A stretch of DNA of 64,000 bases from Asterias rubens (taxonomy: Eukaryota; Echinodermata; Asteroidea; Forcipulatida; Asteriidae). Position 1 is the stretch's first letter. Every line of letters starts with the position of its first letter. Where the stretch lies: the NCBI RefSeq assembly GCF_902459465.1, contig NC_047062.1, positions 30,498,673-30,562,672 on the forward strand, read 5' to 3'. Below, one piece after another: positions 22,551 through 33,402 of the stretch. The notes beneath the pieces were generated by a model. The model had not been told where the DNA came from. It ran no database searches and saw only the letters and a list, made by a program, of their open reading frames with translations. Position numbers and translations under genes: made by a program.

Positions 22551-25500
22551 TCATAACTTTCTAGATTTTTTTGATGGTACATTTTCTTCTGGTAGAAGCT
22601 CACTAAAAGATTTGATTTGATTGAAGGACTTGGCTTCATCTTCAGTCAATGGAGCATTGCCGTCTCGTACAACGATCGTTGTCTTGAAGCCTGCCTGGTG
22701 AGCTGGAGTTGCTTCTATATTAAAACAAAATTAACATTTCATTGAAAATATTACAATAAAATAATAACAAGTGTTTGTTTTACCCATAAAAGTTGAACCT
22801 GGAGATCGTGAAGTACATCAATGCATTCAACCTCTTCTGTTAGCTTAACCTCTTCGGCAATTTTCTGATAACATTCTGTTTCTACTTTTGGTCCAGGCTT
22901 TGTGTCGAAATAACCCGAGGAAATACTGCAAAATTTCTATTGGTCTAGATCACTTCACATAATATTGAACAAAACATTTATGTCGGACATTGTACATTGA
23001 GGAAATTCATTCTTGCAGCCATTTTGAATGTATGGCAATTGCATTAGTTCATATGTAAATTTGTGATTTTTTTCAATTCATTTCATTTATTAATTTCATA
23101 GGTAAAAATGAAAAATACAGAAAATATTCCTACACAAAATTTTGGAAGACTTGATCAAGTCTACCACAACAGGAATATCAAATTGAAAACACAATGTATT
23201 TTATTTTGTTTAAGATATTGACTAAAATGAAACTAGATCAACACTAACCTCTTGTAGCGTCCATCAGGAACAGAATTTTTGATGGATCACATTCAACTTC
23301 TTCGGCAATTTTCTGATAGCTTTCTTTCTCTACTTTAGCTCCAATCTTCGTGTCGAAGTAACCAGAGAAGTACTGCAAAATGTTTCAACAATTATAAAAC
23401 TTCTATCAGTCTAAGTCATTAATAATGAAGTTTGAATCTCCACCTCAACAATTTTGTGCTAAGCAAAAAACAAGCAGGATACCAGTCAAAGATTGTGTAT
23501 GTGATATGGTAGTTTGGCCGGTGACCTTATTCTGGTAAGCATAATTTTATTGTGCTTATCTACTTTCTCTGCTTAAGCAGCTCTATGAAATTGGGCCCTG
23601 GTTGCAAAGGGTTTTCCTTCCACATCTAACATTGAAATATTTCTTGACATCTTCTTTACAGGTTTCTTCAGGCGTACATAGGAGTTACTGTAGGCGGCAC
23701 TTTTGGCAGTCCCTACCTGATCTGATTGCAAGGGTGTTCACCAGTTCATGGTTTTCCTCCCACATCTAATATTGAATATTTCTTAACATCCCCTCTCTAC
23801 AGGTATCTTCAAGTCAAAGGACAGATTACTGTATAAAACACTTTTAAGGTTCCCTGTTCATAGGGTGCTTGCGATTAGTTTCCCTGGGTCTACCCCGCGG
23901 TGCTCACTTGGGTAAGGCCCTGACTAGAGCTAAACGAACGATCACTCACCGCTCTCGTATTGACGTCATGCACCTGGGGCCAGCCCCAAGTGACCCACTT
24001 CACAAGCAGGGCACTGGGGGCTGACCCGGGTGAGCCCCTGGAATGATGTCAAAGCTATTCGAACGCACCGGGGGCAGACCAGAGTCGACCCAGGGAAGCT
24101 AAACGAACGCACCCAGTGTTAGACAAATCAACTGGAGCAGGACTTGAACCATTGAACACCAGATTAACGTACGGGCGCTCTACCAATTGAGCTATCTAGC
24201 CTTATGTAGGCGGTCTGTCTATAAAGTCAATATCTTTGGTCAGGGGGTGCCAGTCAGAAGCCATATACAACTGTTAGCTGCCGTGTAGGCAGGGATCACA
24301 ACCAAGTTACGATGCAACCTGGTACCCTTTCTCCATTACAATTGTATTAATAACAAACAAACTTGAGAATGTTTTAGGTCGGTGGAGTATCACACCTTAA
24401 GAAGGCTCCCATGTTCAGTATGTCCAAACAGAAGTTTCTGTGCCTCAACACTCCCTGATGAGTAGATGTAGATCTTTTTCTCTTCATATGCCCAATGTTT
24501 AATAACTGGCAGTACGTCGCTAAAAAGTCTGCCAGAGAAAGAATTTTTTTTAAAGAAAGATATTTACCCATCACATACTTTATCCATTATTAGAGGACTG
24601 CGGTGCCACTACTGCTGATGAAATCAAGACACTGATTATAGAATGGTACATGTGGTACTTGTAATAATTACTTCATAAAAAGTTTGGAAGATCGAGCAGC
24701 AGCCAGGCTCATACTGGATTTTACCCAAGCCTACATCCTTACGGACTGTGAAGGGGGTAACCCTGTTTCAGCCCAGGAGTAGGCGGCAATTTTATCCTGG
24801 TAGCAGTTGATTTGGATGGATAGCCCAAATCATTCCAGTGTATCCCTCATCTTGAAGTGGCCATTTAGCCTTGTGATGTAAGCAATATCTCATAACAAAA
24901 CAATTGTCAAACAAGATCCACAATCATACCCGGCACAAGTGCAAGTCCAATAATGATGATTTTGGGGACTTGTAGAAAAGATGCACTTGTCAACAGGGGG
25001 TCGATCAAGAATATTTGCACTTGGACTTAAGATTACAATTTCATAGTTACATATAATCAGCACTTACTCTCCAACAACCTTCTTCTCTTGGTATCCTGAC
25101 CTCCACATATGACCCTGGAACTGTTTCAGGGCAGTCACTTTCCTGTCCTTTGCCATCAGCCATCGAATGTTATCAACGACGGCTTTCCTTACTGATGATG
25201 AAGAGGAGGAGTCTTCTGGTTCCTTCTCGGGGATGGCTACCGCTCCTTCAAGATCCTTATCGAGAAGAGTCTGCCAACGAGGGAAGACGATTAGAGTTAA
25301 GAAAAAAGAAATTACGCCCATGGTAATGAACAACTTGAAGAGCTCGCACTGTCAAACTAACCGCAAAGATGATGCATGTAAGTAGGATTTGAAGCTTTGC
25401 ATGGCGTTCAAAGAGTATAAACTTTTTGGGGGTAGTTTCTCAGAAGTGATGTTCTGAAAAGGTTGAAAATTTTTTAACAATATGTTCCATTTGTCTTCTC

Positions 25501-26482
25501 CAGAAGAGGGCATGGTGTTTAAAACATTAAACCTCTCTCACCCTAGGGCCCTAGCAGAAAATACTGATTAACAAAATCCTTAGCCAAGCAAGAATTAAAG
25601 ATGGGCACCAGCCACAACACATCAAACTTAAAATAAGTAACACGTTTCTGTGAAGCAATAACTTTTCTGTGCTTAGCAAGTTCTTGTGCATACATGCTTT
25701 ATGAAATTGGGCCCCTGGTCCGAGCCTACACTTCTTTTAAGAGCTTGCACATGGTTGACACCTTAAGGCCATCTTTAAAGAACAATGTCCATGCCTAAAT
25801 GTTCAACTGTTGTAAGGGCAAAACAGGTTTTCTTTAAATTAAAGGACACGTTTAAGTTTTACTGGAATACTTCAAGGGGCACCAAGACAGTAACAAAGGG
25901 CAGGGGGAATTGCCTAGAGCTGTATATCCAGCCAGCCTGCATTTGATATTTTAAGCTCAATAGTTACCTGGTCCCTAAGTGCCGCTACATCATCTTGACA
26001 TTCCGTCTTCTCCCAATTCTCCTCAAGATACTCCTCTAGATGCTCTCTCACATACCCAAAGAGAATGTCCTGAAGAGAACAAAATACACACTCCTTTTTT
26101 AGAATTACAAAGAATCAGCGTAAATTATATACCCCACACATGCCACTAACAAAGATGAAACTGCATAAATTAAATCACACACAATACACATGTAGCAGTG
26201 TTTTTCCGTTCTCAATGTTACAAAAATATAGAGATGTTGTTTGCCTTTATAACTGTATACTCAATCACTTGGGCAAGGTTTTTAAGTAGTTAAAGTCATA
26301 ACAGTTTAACAAAAAACCATTGTCAAATCTGTGTTCAAATAGAATATGTCCGACCAATTTACCTTGACAAAACTAATGGGGGTTGTTGTTCCCTCAATGT
26401 CGAGCAACATCACTTCAACACCTTCCAACAGATCCAGAACATTGGAAGAATGTTTCAGGGACTTTTCCTCCGAGTCTGACAT
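22551..26482 (-). CDS. ENOPH1: Enolase-phosphatase E1, complete, six exons
   Basis: Minus-strand exons 26482-26363, 26069-25968, 25270-25068, 24528-24396, 23372-23249 and 22714-22551 join in frame to 281 residues (the human protein is about 261). It is a HAD-superfamily phosphatase of the methionine salvage pathway, turning 2,3-diketo-5-methylthiopentyl-1-phosphate into acireductone in the cytosol. Motifs: nucleophile loop VMLLDIEGTTTP (Asp28, Glu30), ALKQFQGHMW in the cap region, IYIYSSGSVEAQKLLFGH (motif II Ser165-Ser166), FDTKIGAKVEKESY (motif III Lys region) and LFLMDATRE (motif IV Asp224). VVRDGNAPLTEDE follows near the end. The extra length is a Ser/Glu-rich insert before VRKAVVDNIRW and a Lys-rich tail. 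All borders are GT-AG with consistent phases. A broken second copy of exon 5 lies in the last intron. Confidence 0.93.
22822..22925 (-). pseudogene. Degenerate duplicate of ENOPH1 exon 5
   Basis: On the minus strand an intact acceptor AATTTTGCAG precedes a sequence matching ENOPH1 exon 5: GGTTATTTCGACACAAAG and TATCAGAAAATTGCCGAAGA. An extra base near the start shifts the frame, and an internal GAAGAGGTT direct repeat has been added. The part coding for the motif IV Asp is not recognisable. Similarity extends into the upstream intron (CTATTGGTCTAGATCA against CTATCAGTCTAAGTCA), so the duplication took flanking intron too. Confidence 0.75.
23450..23602. repeat. GGGCCCAATTTCAT foldback copy in ENOPH1 intron
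   Basis: Left part degraded (ACAATTTTGTGCTAAGC). Right end intact: GCTTAAGCAGCTCTATGAAA then TTGGGCCC. Confidence 0.6.
23863..24114. mobile_element. MITE-like element with GGGTGCGTTCG ends, second copy
   Basis: GGGTGCTTGCGATTAGTTTC at the left is matched by GAAGCTAAACGAACGCACCC at the right. Internal blocks CCCCAAGTGACCCAC, GAGCCCCTGGAATGA and AGTCGACCC match the 3535-3789 copy. Lies in intron 4 of ENOPH1. Confidence 0.7.
24127..24345 (-). mobile_element. tRNA-derived SINE (family 2), intact head
   Basis: On the minus strand: AGGCTAGATAGCTCAATTGG (box A), the anticodon-region GAGCGCCCGTACGTTAATC, and box B GGTTCAAGTCC at tRNA-like spacing. To the right lies TATAAAGTCAATATCTTTGG, also seen beside the 15428-15625 copy, so this flank is part of the SINE. 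Confidence 0.7.
25570..25716. repeat. GGGCCCAATTTCAT foldback copy in ENOPH1 intron
   Basis: Right end GCTTTATGAAATTGGGCCCC. The left half is degraded, with TTAGCCAAGCAAG and GGGCACCAGCCACAAC recognisable. Confidence 0.55.
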
Positions 26483-27642
26483 AGTTCTATGCAGTAGACA
26501 AAATGAGAAAATAATAAATCTAAAGTCTCATGACTGATGGGATGCGAGTTACTGTTTTACTACTACATGTATTGCTAAATCACTGAACATTATCAGGAGT
26601 TTGCTCAACAAAAACTGGGTCAACATTCCAATGTCGAGAACTGGTCTGACACAATTTGAGGGGGGGGGGGCCTCAAGTAGACCAAGTCTAATAACAGAGC
26701 CCAAACCTTTAACCTTTAACCTTTAATCTTGATACTCAATGAAATAAAACCGATGCTTGCAGGAAAAGATATGAAATGATCACTCACCTACATGCACAAC
26801 ACATCTACACCGGTATCCAACCATAACAATCACACGTGTTGTGATTTCCGCATTATACCGCCCTCATTAGTTGATTTCCGCATACATTGGGGGGGGGGGG
26901 GGGGGGGGGGGGCGGGGGCTGGCGTAGACTGGGCCAGGCGCAATATTCTAGTTTCATAATAATAATAATAAAATAATAACAAGGAAAATTTATATTGCGC
27001 ATGTGTCCACCTAGGCTAACATGCCAAATGAAAACCCCCAAAAAATAATTAACTCGAGCTTATTCCCCTTTTAATTAAGTTTGTTTGGTCGCTAGTAAAG
27101 TCGTCTGCTATATTACGCGACACTACACAGGGGCGGGTCACCGATTCCTGGTCTTGAGACCTTGTGCGCATGCTTGACATGTAAACAAGTTCAATTTATC
27201 AACTTTTAATTTCTCATTACCCCTTTACAAAGCAGTGTTCCTACTCCCCAGTCGCATACAAGACGTGTTAATCATTAGATAGGTCCTCTTGATCAATTCT
27301 AAATTCTCCTTACCTCAAGACACAACAAGCTATGATACTGTATACCATCGTATATTCCATTCTCTTAAAGGGTATTGTTCTCTTCAGAAAATGCAAATCC
27401 GCAAATTAATCAGAACCACACCTGAAATCACTGGTTCACTAATTATCAAACGCACAGTCTGTATTTGTTTACGAGTATTAGCTCTAACCACCCCTGTCAA
27501 CAAAATAGCCTGTCCCGTATTTCCAAATATGGTGGTAACTTTGTGCCAACCAGAAGACGGCTCTTTTGTTATGCAAATGAGGTTCGAGGTGGTGTGATTC
27601 GAGGAGAGAGGGGGGAGAGGTCGTCTGCGCAGCCTGTCGGCC
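26483..27642. promoter_or_regulatory. Spacer between divergent ENOPH1 and a possible plus-strand first exon
   Basis: Between the ENOPH1 ATG (minus) and the ATG at 27643 (plus). It contains G tracts (26659-26670 and a run of about 22 G at 26889-26912), an (ATA)n stretch at 26958-26972 next to GCGCATGTGTCCACC, and a Ser-like AG-rich leader at 27600-27625. ENOPH1's 5' UTR and promoter should lie in the first few hundred bp. No specific factor sites are claimed. Confidence 0.35.
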
Positions 27643-27760
27643 ATGTGCATTTACTTCGAAGACAAAATAGACGACATGGAAAATTCTTCGTGTATTCTGC
27701 TCCAAAAAACTTCGAGTTTTCACCGGAGTTCTGAAGGAAAACTGCTGGAAAAGTGTAATG
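27643..27760 (+). CDS. Possible first coding exon of an unidentified plus-strand gene
   Basis: An ATG at 27643 opens 39 codons (MCIYFEDKIDDMENSSC...) and stops at a consensus donor AATG|GTGAGT in phase 1. A second in-frame ATG (GACATGG, Met12) has the better context. It is the nearest plus-strand exon candidate upstream of the exon-like array starting at 29709. Some array exons are symmetric phase 1-1, the phase needed to splice onto it. I recognise no family and there is no signal peptide. Whether the two are joined is inference. Confidence 0.3.
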
Positions 27761-28360
27761 GTGAGTTGAGAATTGTCTTGTGTTATAAACTAAAGTGTTG
27801 AATAGGCTTTTCATTCACAAAACTGAGAGAAATGTGTGTGTTTTCTTCACTGAGAAACCCCAAAAATGTTTTGAGACCCCCCGGACGGAAGAATGTCAGT
27901 CTGTATAGCTGCTGTGTGTCCCCAGACGTCGATGTTTTATTATTGTAAAATTGCCAGGTAGAATTTTTTACTAGTAAAGCGGGTTTGCTAAGAAGAAGTA
28001 AGTATATCGTATTTTTAAACCAACTCCTCGTACTCTATAATAAGTTAAACCGTACTTGTGCTCCAACCCAGCCAATATTTGGGGAAAATTCGTAGGGCCT
28101 ACTCCATTCAAGACAGGCTAAATGGGCAAAATTACTCTCCTCTCGACCCTCCAACCAAAAACCAACCAACCCATCCCCATGTGCTATATTTTGCGTGTAG
28201 AGTAGTATGAATGAACATGGAGAATGAATGTGATACTAGAAATAGTTGAAGGATTTTTGTAATTGTGTTTAATTATTAAGACCCAGTTGGGGCGTCGCAC
28301 ACCGTTTTGTTTTAGAAATCTTGCCATTTGCAGGCATACTACTTGCGGAGGAATTTTCCT

Positions 28361-28486
28361 TGGAAAAGTTTCCGTATGGCGCCACCTCTTTTTTATTCGA
28401 TATGAAATAATAATAGTATCTAACTTATTAATGAGATATCCCTTTTTGTAACAATGAGTGAAAAAGTGGTGGCACGGAAAGTTATC
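28361..28486. mobile_element. Short GGCGCC-type MITE, second copy
   Basis: GGAAAAGTTTCCGTATGGCG and, after an AT-rich centre matching the 9490-9622 copy, AAGTGGTGGCACGGAAAGTT. The right TIR has lost about eight bases (GGCGCCATACGG reduced to GGCACGG). Confidence 0.7.
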
Positions 28487-28831
28487 CCTTTCCTTCCTCC
28501 ATAGGCTACTCGACCAACTCGTCTTGCAATCCAGGCAACTTGTTCTCATCCAGAATTGTACAGTGCAATCAACGTGTTATTAGTGTATTCCAACTCAACT
28601 CTTTCTCCAACCAACTCGTTTAGCATGGAATGTAAACTTTATAGAATGTTGGCTGGCTTTTTTTTTTTTTTTTTTTTCCAAGCAAGATTTTCCTGGGCTT
28701 GATTGTGGTAGGTTTTTGTGCTTTAACAGGCTTTGTGAAATTGGGCCTATGGCGGTATGTGGTGTTTTCCATGTTGTGCAACAAAATTAATTTCACCTTT
28801 GAAAATTAAAATACGAACTAGGCATCAGTGT

Positions 28832-29008
28832 CAGGGCCCAATTTCATATAGAGCTGCTTATAGCACAACAAGTAGCTAAGCACAACAAAATTATGCCTAC
28901 CAGCCAAACTACCATGTCACATGTAGGCCTACATTTGTGACTGGTGATCTGCTCATTTTTGCTTAGCAGAATGTATGCCAATCACCATTTTCTGCTTAAG
29001 CAGCTGTT
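28832..29008. repeat. GGGCCCAATTTCAT foldback copy followed by G and CAA tracts
   Basis: CAGGGCCCAATTTCATATAG to TTTCTGCTTAAGCAGCTG. Downstream are a G run at 29041-29058 and a (CAA)n stretch at about 29117-29180 broken by GGC and TTAG. Confidence 0.65.
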
Positions 29009-31537
29009 GTTACACATACGTGCATGTTACACATTGGCTGGGGGGGGGGGGGCGGGGGGCTATGGGATTTTTGGAACAGCCCATAATATTGCTGGGAGAA
29101 CTTTTTCAGGGATTTGACAACAACAACAACAACAACAACAACGGCAACATTAGCAACATCACAACAACAACAACAAATCAACAACCACAAATTCACAACG
29201 ACAATGTTTTTTTGGGGGGGTGTTTGTTCACTTTAATTTGTTCCTTATTGAATCTTCAAACAAATGCTGTAGATAAAAACTTTTTATCTGAGTCTAACTC
29301 ACTGCTTTAATTAAGCAATAACACACTTCAATAAGGACTAGGACCATTTTTATAGAGCAGCTTATGCTTATAATATTATGCTCACCAGACTAAGGTTACC
29401 AGCCAAAATATCATACCACTTGAACCAATGGTCCGATTTCATGTTTACTGCAGACAAATTTTAGCACAATTTTCTGCTTTTGGACTTGTCCACTGTCTGC
29501 TGTATGCAAATCAGAGATGCTTTTTTTTAAACACCTTTAATAATAATCATCAAAGTGTTATATAGCGCACGTATCTACCAAACAAGGTACTCAAGGTGCT
29601 GAGTATAAACAAACTTTCAGAAAGATAGGTTATTGCAGTGATGCATTTTGAGACCCAATTAGTTGGATTTTATATTTTGTTTTTTTGTATTTGTTTTGTT
29701 TTATGTAGAAAGGCGTCTCTAAAGAGATCTACCCATGAAGATGTCCAAGACTGGCCTGTGATAATGGAGTTTTAGGTTTGAGGTAAATTCTCAGAAAGTA
29801 AACTTAGAATAATTTCACCAATCATTCTTTTTCTCCGAGTTTGAGGGGGAACTGTTTTTGGAATGGCCCATTACATTGCTGGGGAGAACTTTGTCAGGAC
29901 ATCTTCAATAGTGTTTGTTGACTTTAGTGACAATAGTGGCTTATTGAACCCCCTCAAAAAAAGTCCCAGCTAAAAAGCATTTCATCTGAAACTACAGTTT
30001 TGGATCTGGGACTAATTTCATATGGACGTTATGCTTAAAATATTATGCTTACCAGAATAAAGTTACCAGCCAAAATACCATTCCACCTGTTCCAATGGCC
30101 CTGCTAAAGTTTTTTTTAATTTTTTTATTTTTTTATGCAAGTCGCCTGACACACATGGCCTGAAGGCCACTTCAAAGTGTGGGCTACAATTATTTTTTTC
30201 CAGAGGCCGTTGCCACCTACTCCTAGGGCTGAAACAGGGTAACTCTTTCACAGTCCATACAAATGTAGCAGAAAAGTTGCCTAGCAGAAAAGTTTTGGCA
30301 CTGCTTAAGCATGCTCCATGATATTGGACCACTGTCTGGTTGGTGGCTGGCTTCTGTTGAAAGACCTAGCCTTCGGCTCGGGTCAGTTTACAGTGGTCAA
30401 CCACCAACCTGGTCATTAGCATACAGTACAGACTGCTCCTCACACTGTGCCATTAATATCTTCAACTGGGGAAAAAACATCAGAACGTGTGTCTTGTGTG
30501 CATTATTATGTAAAAAAAAACACACACAAAAAAACAGTAGGCCCTCACATAGAGGGAAGCAGTCTTAAAAAGTCAAGTTGAATCTAATTGTTTCAATGAT
30601 GGATAATATTTATAAACAATAAAGTTTGCAAATTGTGTAATTTTGTTTGTATTGCAGTAAGTCTTCGATCTTTAAGAGATATCTACCCATCAACAATATA
30701 GATGTCCAAGACTGTACTATGGTTAAGGAGCTGCTCTTCAGTGAGAGGTTAGTTCCTAATGAGTGAAATTGGCACCAAGTCCGATGTGTATGTTGTGAAG
30801 CAGTCTTTTCAGTACAAAAAGGCTGGGCGGGGAACTTTTCAGTCTGGCTTATAAGGGAAGGTATATGTTTGGTAATCACTCTTGAAATATAGTTGCAATG
30901 AACCCTTGGTACTGTATAGAAGCCAACGGAAACGTTTGATAGATAACAAAGGTACACATGTACTATGCCTTTAAAGCGTTTGGGAAAGTCCCTTGGTATA
31001 CTTCATGTTCGTCAGCACAACTTTTGATAAGCTTTTGATCATTTTAAATTTGCATGCAAATTCATTTGATAAGTTTCATCTGAGAGCTCATAGATAATAA
31101 CGTCATCCCAGCACAAATTATCAAGAGAACTTCTCATTGGTTTTGACAAATAACCCTGTTGTGCATAAGTTTCTCAGAAACCTTTGTCTGTTTTCATTTT
31201 TGGTTATTCAAAGTTTGTATGTTACTTGCCAAAAAATTCATTCTGAGAGTTCACTGACAATAAAGATCATACCACACTGCACCATGAAGAGACTGTTTTA
31301 AGGCATCTCTGACATCTCCAATAATAATAAGGGTTGTATTTTGATTCCACTTCAAAATAATCCTACTAAGCACAACCTCCTCCCAGACCTTTTTTTAGTT
31401 GTTGTTTGCTTAATTTAGTTTCATTTGAAAGTACAAAACAAATGTATGGCTAAAAGCGATTTATCTGAATCTAATGTGTTTTATTGAATGATGATTTTAA
31501 ACATTGGTGTTGCAATTGCATTTTGTTTTTATTGCAG

Positions 31538-31624
31538 TAAGGCTTACCATCTCAAAAGAGATCTACCCTCAACAAGTCGATGCCAATGTCTGGTCTATAA
31601 AGGAACGGAAAACTTTTCCAAGAG
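31538..31624 (+). CDS. Best-preserved exon-like block, open, symmetric phase 1-1
   Basis: An 87-bp block between TTTTTATTGCAG and GTAAATTTC, reading in phase 1-1 as VRLTISKEIYPQQVDANVW followed by SIKERKTFPRG. The relatives at 43384-43476 (RLSIFKDVYTSTSRC) and 45696-45787 (RLAISKMSTLQQVDV then stop) on the minus strand share this frame at their start. It is the strongest sign that the family was once protein-coding. No known domain is recognised. Confidence 0.35.
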
Positions 31625-31682
31625 GTAAATTTCTAGGAAGTGAACATTTAAAAGTTATACCCAAATTAATAGAGCTTTCTAG

Positions 31683-32068
31683 TTAAAGGCAGTGGACACT
31701 ATTGGTAATTACTCAAAATAATTATCATCATAAAACCTTACTTGATTACGAGTAATGGGGAGAGGTTGATGGTATAAAACATTGTGAGAAACAGCTCCCT
31801 CTGAAGTGCCATAATTTTTGAGAAAGAAGTAATTTTTCACGAATTTGATTTCGAGACCTCAAGTTTAGAATTTGAGGTCTCGAAATCAAGCATCAGAAAG
31901 CACAAAACTTCGTGTGACAAGGGTGTTTTTTCTTTCATTATTATCTCGCAAATTCGACGACCGATTGAGCTAAATTTTTCACAGGTTTGTTATTTTATGC
32001 ATAGGTTGAGATACATCAAGTGAGAAGACTGGTCTTTGACAATTACCAATAGTGTCCACTGTCTTTAA
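31683..32068. mobile_element. TTAA-MITE, full-length copy inside the exon-like array
   Basis: 386 bp with TTAAAGGCAGTGGACACTA at the left, ATAGTGTCCACTGTCTTTAA at the right and TTAA at both borders. It inserted about 60 bp after the open exon-like block at 31538. Confidence 0.8.
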
Positions 32069-32162
32069 GCCTGGTTCACACTTCACACAGAATGAAAAGC
32101 AATTTAACATGTAGACAATCAGCAGGATCTGTTTTCCAATTGTAGGTTGAACTAAGAAAAAT

Positions 32163-32240
32163 AGACTAGATCAGCACTTGAACCTGCAACCTCCAGATTT
32201 GCTTGCCAGCAGTTTCCAACTAAGCTATCAAGCACTAATG
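32163..32240 (-). mobile_element. tRNA-SINE head (family 2), degraded
   Basis: Minus strand: TGATAGCTTAGTTGGAAACT (box A) and GGTTGCAGGTTCAAGTGC (box B). Confidence 0.55.
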
Positions 32241-32396
32241 ATGACACTGTCTCCCTATTACTCCCTATTTTTTTTTTCCATGGATATTTTTTCGGGGTTG
32301 CCAATTAGAAGCCAAACTAACTGTAACATAATACCATGGGAAAATAAAATAAGATGTTGCAAACAACTTACCAACCAAATGGACCGAGGGTATAAA

Positions 32397-32499
32397 TGCA
32401 AAAAATAGTTAATGGCCTGATGTTTCGACCCTAGCAGAGTCTTAGGGTCTTAAAACTCTGCTAGGGTCGAAACGTCAGGCCTTTAACTATTTTTTGCAT
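32397..32499. repeat. Long near-perfect hairpin
   Basis: Two arms of about 44 nt (TGCAAAAAATAGTTAATGGC ... CTAGCAGAGT and ACTCTGCTAGGGTCGAAACG ... TTTTTTGCA) flank a 14-nt loop, with only a few mismatches. The words GTCGAAACGTC also occur near 16376 and, with changes, 46797, as in a dispersed CGAAACGTC repeat. Confidence 0.8.
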
Positions 32500-33200
32500 A
32501 ATAGCAGGGGATCACAACCCCACTGTTCAATACAACTTGGTTTATTTGTTTCAAATATAAAAAAAAAAAGACCACAAGGGATCAAACTGACTGACAACTT
32601 CCCAGGTTGTATTGTAGACTTGATCCCTGGTTTATCGATAAAGAAGTCAATTAAAGTTTTTAGGCATTAATTTACATCTCCCAACAGCCCTGTTACTCTT
32701 GCTTGCTATTTAACTGCAATCAAAATAATTCTTTTTGTCTTATAGTTTTTGTTTACTTGAAAAATGAATCATGAACCTTTTTTTTATTGAACCAGCAGAA
32801 AAAAAACCTAAGGTAAAAGCAAATTATCTGACACACTTCATGTTAATGATGGATAATGCTCTTTAACACCAAGTTCTTTTTATTTTTGATTGCAGTTAAG
32901 CTTACCATCTCCAGGTATACCTATCGACAAGCCTGGCCCACAATAAACGAGCGTCAGTACTCTTCAGTGAGGTAATTTCCTAACAAGAAAACCTTTAACA
33001 TTACTTGTAGAAATACTGTAAGCAATTGCTAGGCACGGACAAGGGTTGCTGAGCTGAAACAAGTTACCAGCCAAAATGTCAGAAAGATGACATTGTTGCC
33101 ACTGGCTCCCACCTTCATTTTAATGTGTAGAAACTATTTTTCTAAGTAGTGCTTTCTGCTAAACAGCTTTGTGAAATTGGACCCTGCTGAGAAATGACGT

Positions 33201-33402
33201 GGGCCTAATTTCATAAAGCTGTTCAGCAAAAACCACTACTCAGTTGATTTCTTTGCTAAGCAAAACAATTGTGTGGGGCACCAGTTGCAACAATGTAAAC
33301 CTTTTGCAATTGTGGCTGGTAAACCAGTTTCTGCTAAGGATTATTTGGCAGTGCTTAGCAGGTTTTTGTACGTATACAGGCTTTATGAAACAGGGCCCTT
33401 GG
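33201..33402. repeat. GGGCCCAATTTCAT foldback copy
   Basis: GGGCCTAATTTCATAAAGC at the left and GGCTTTATGAAACAGGGCCC at the right, with GGGGCACCAGTTGCAACAAT inside. Lies between exon-like blocks. Confidence 0.65.

Noticed and set aside
29117-29196. Poly-Asn/poly-Val coding stretch
   Set aside because: A (CAA)n microsatellite after a G run; low complexity only.
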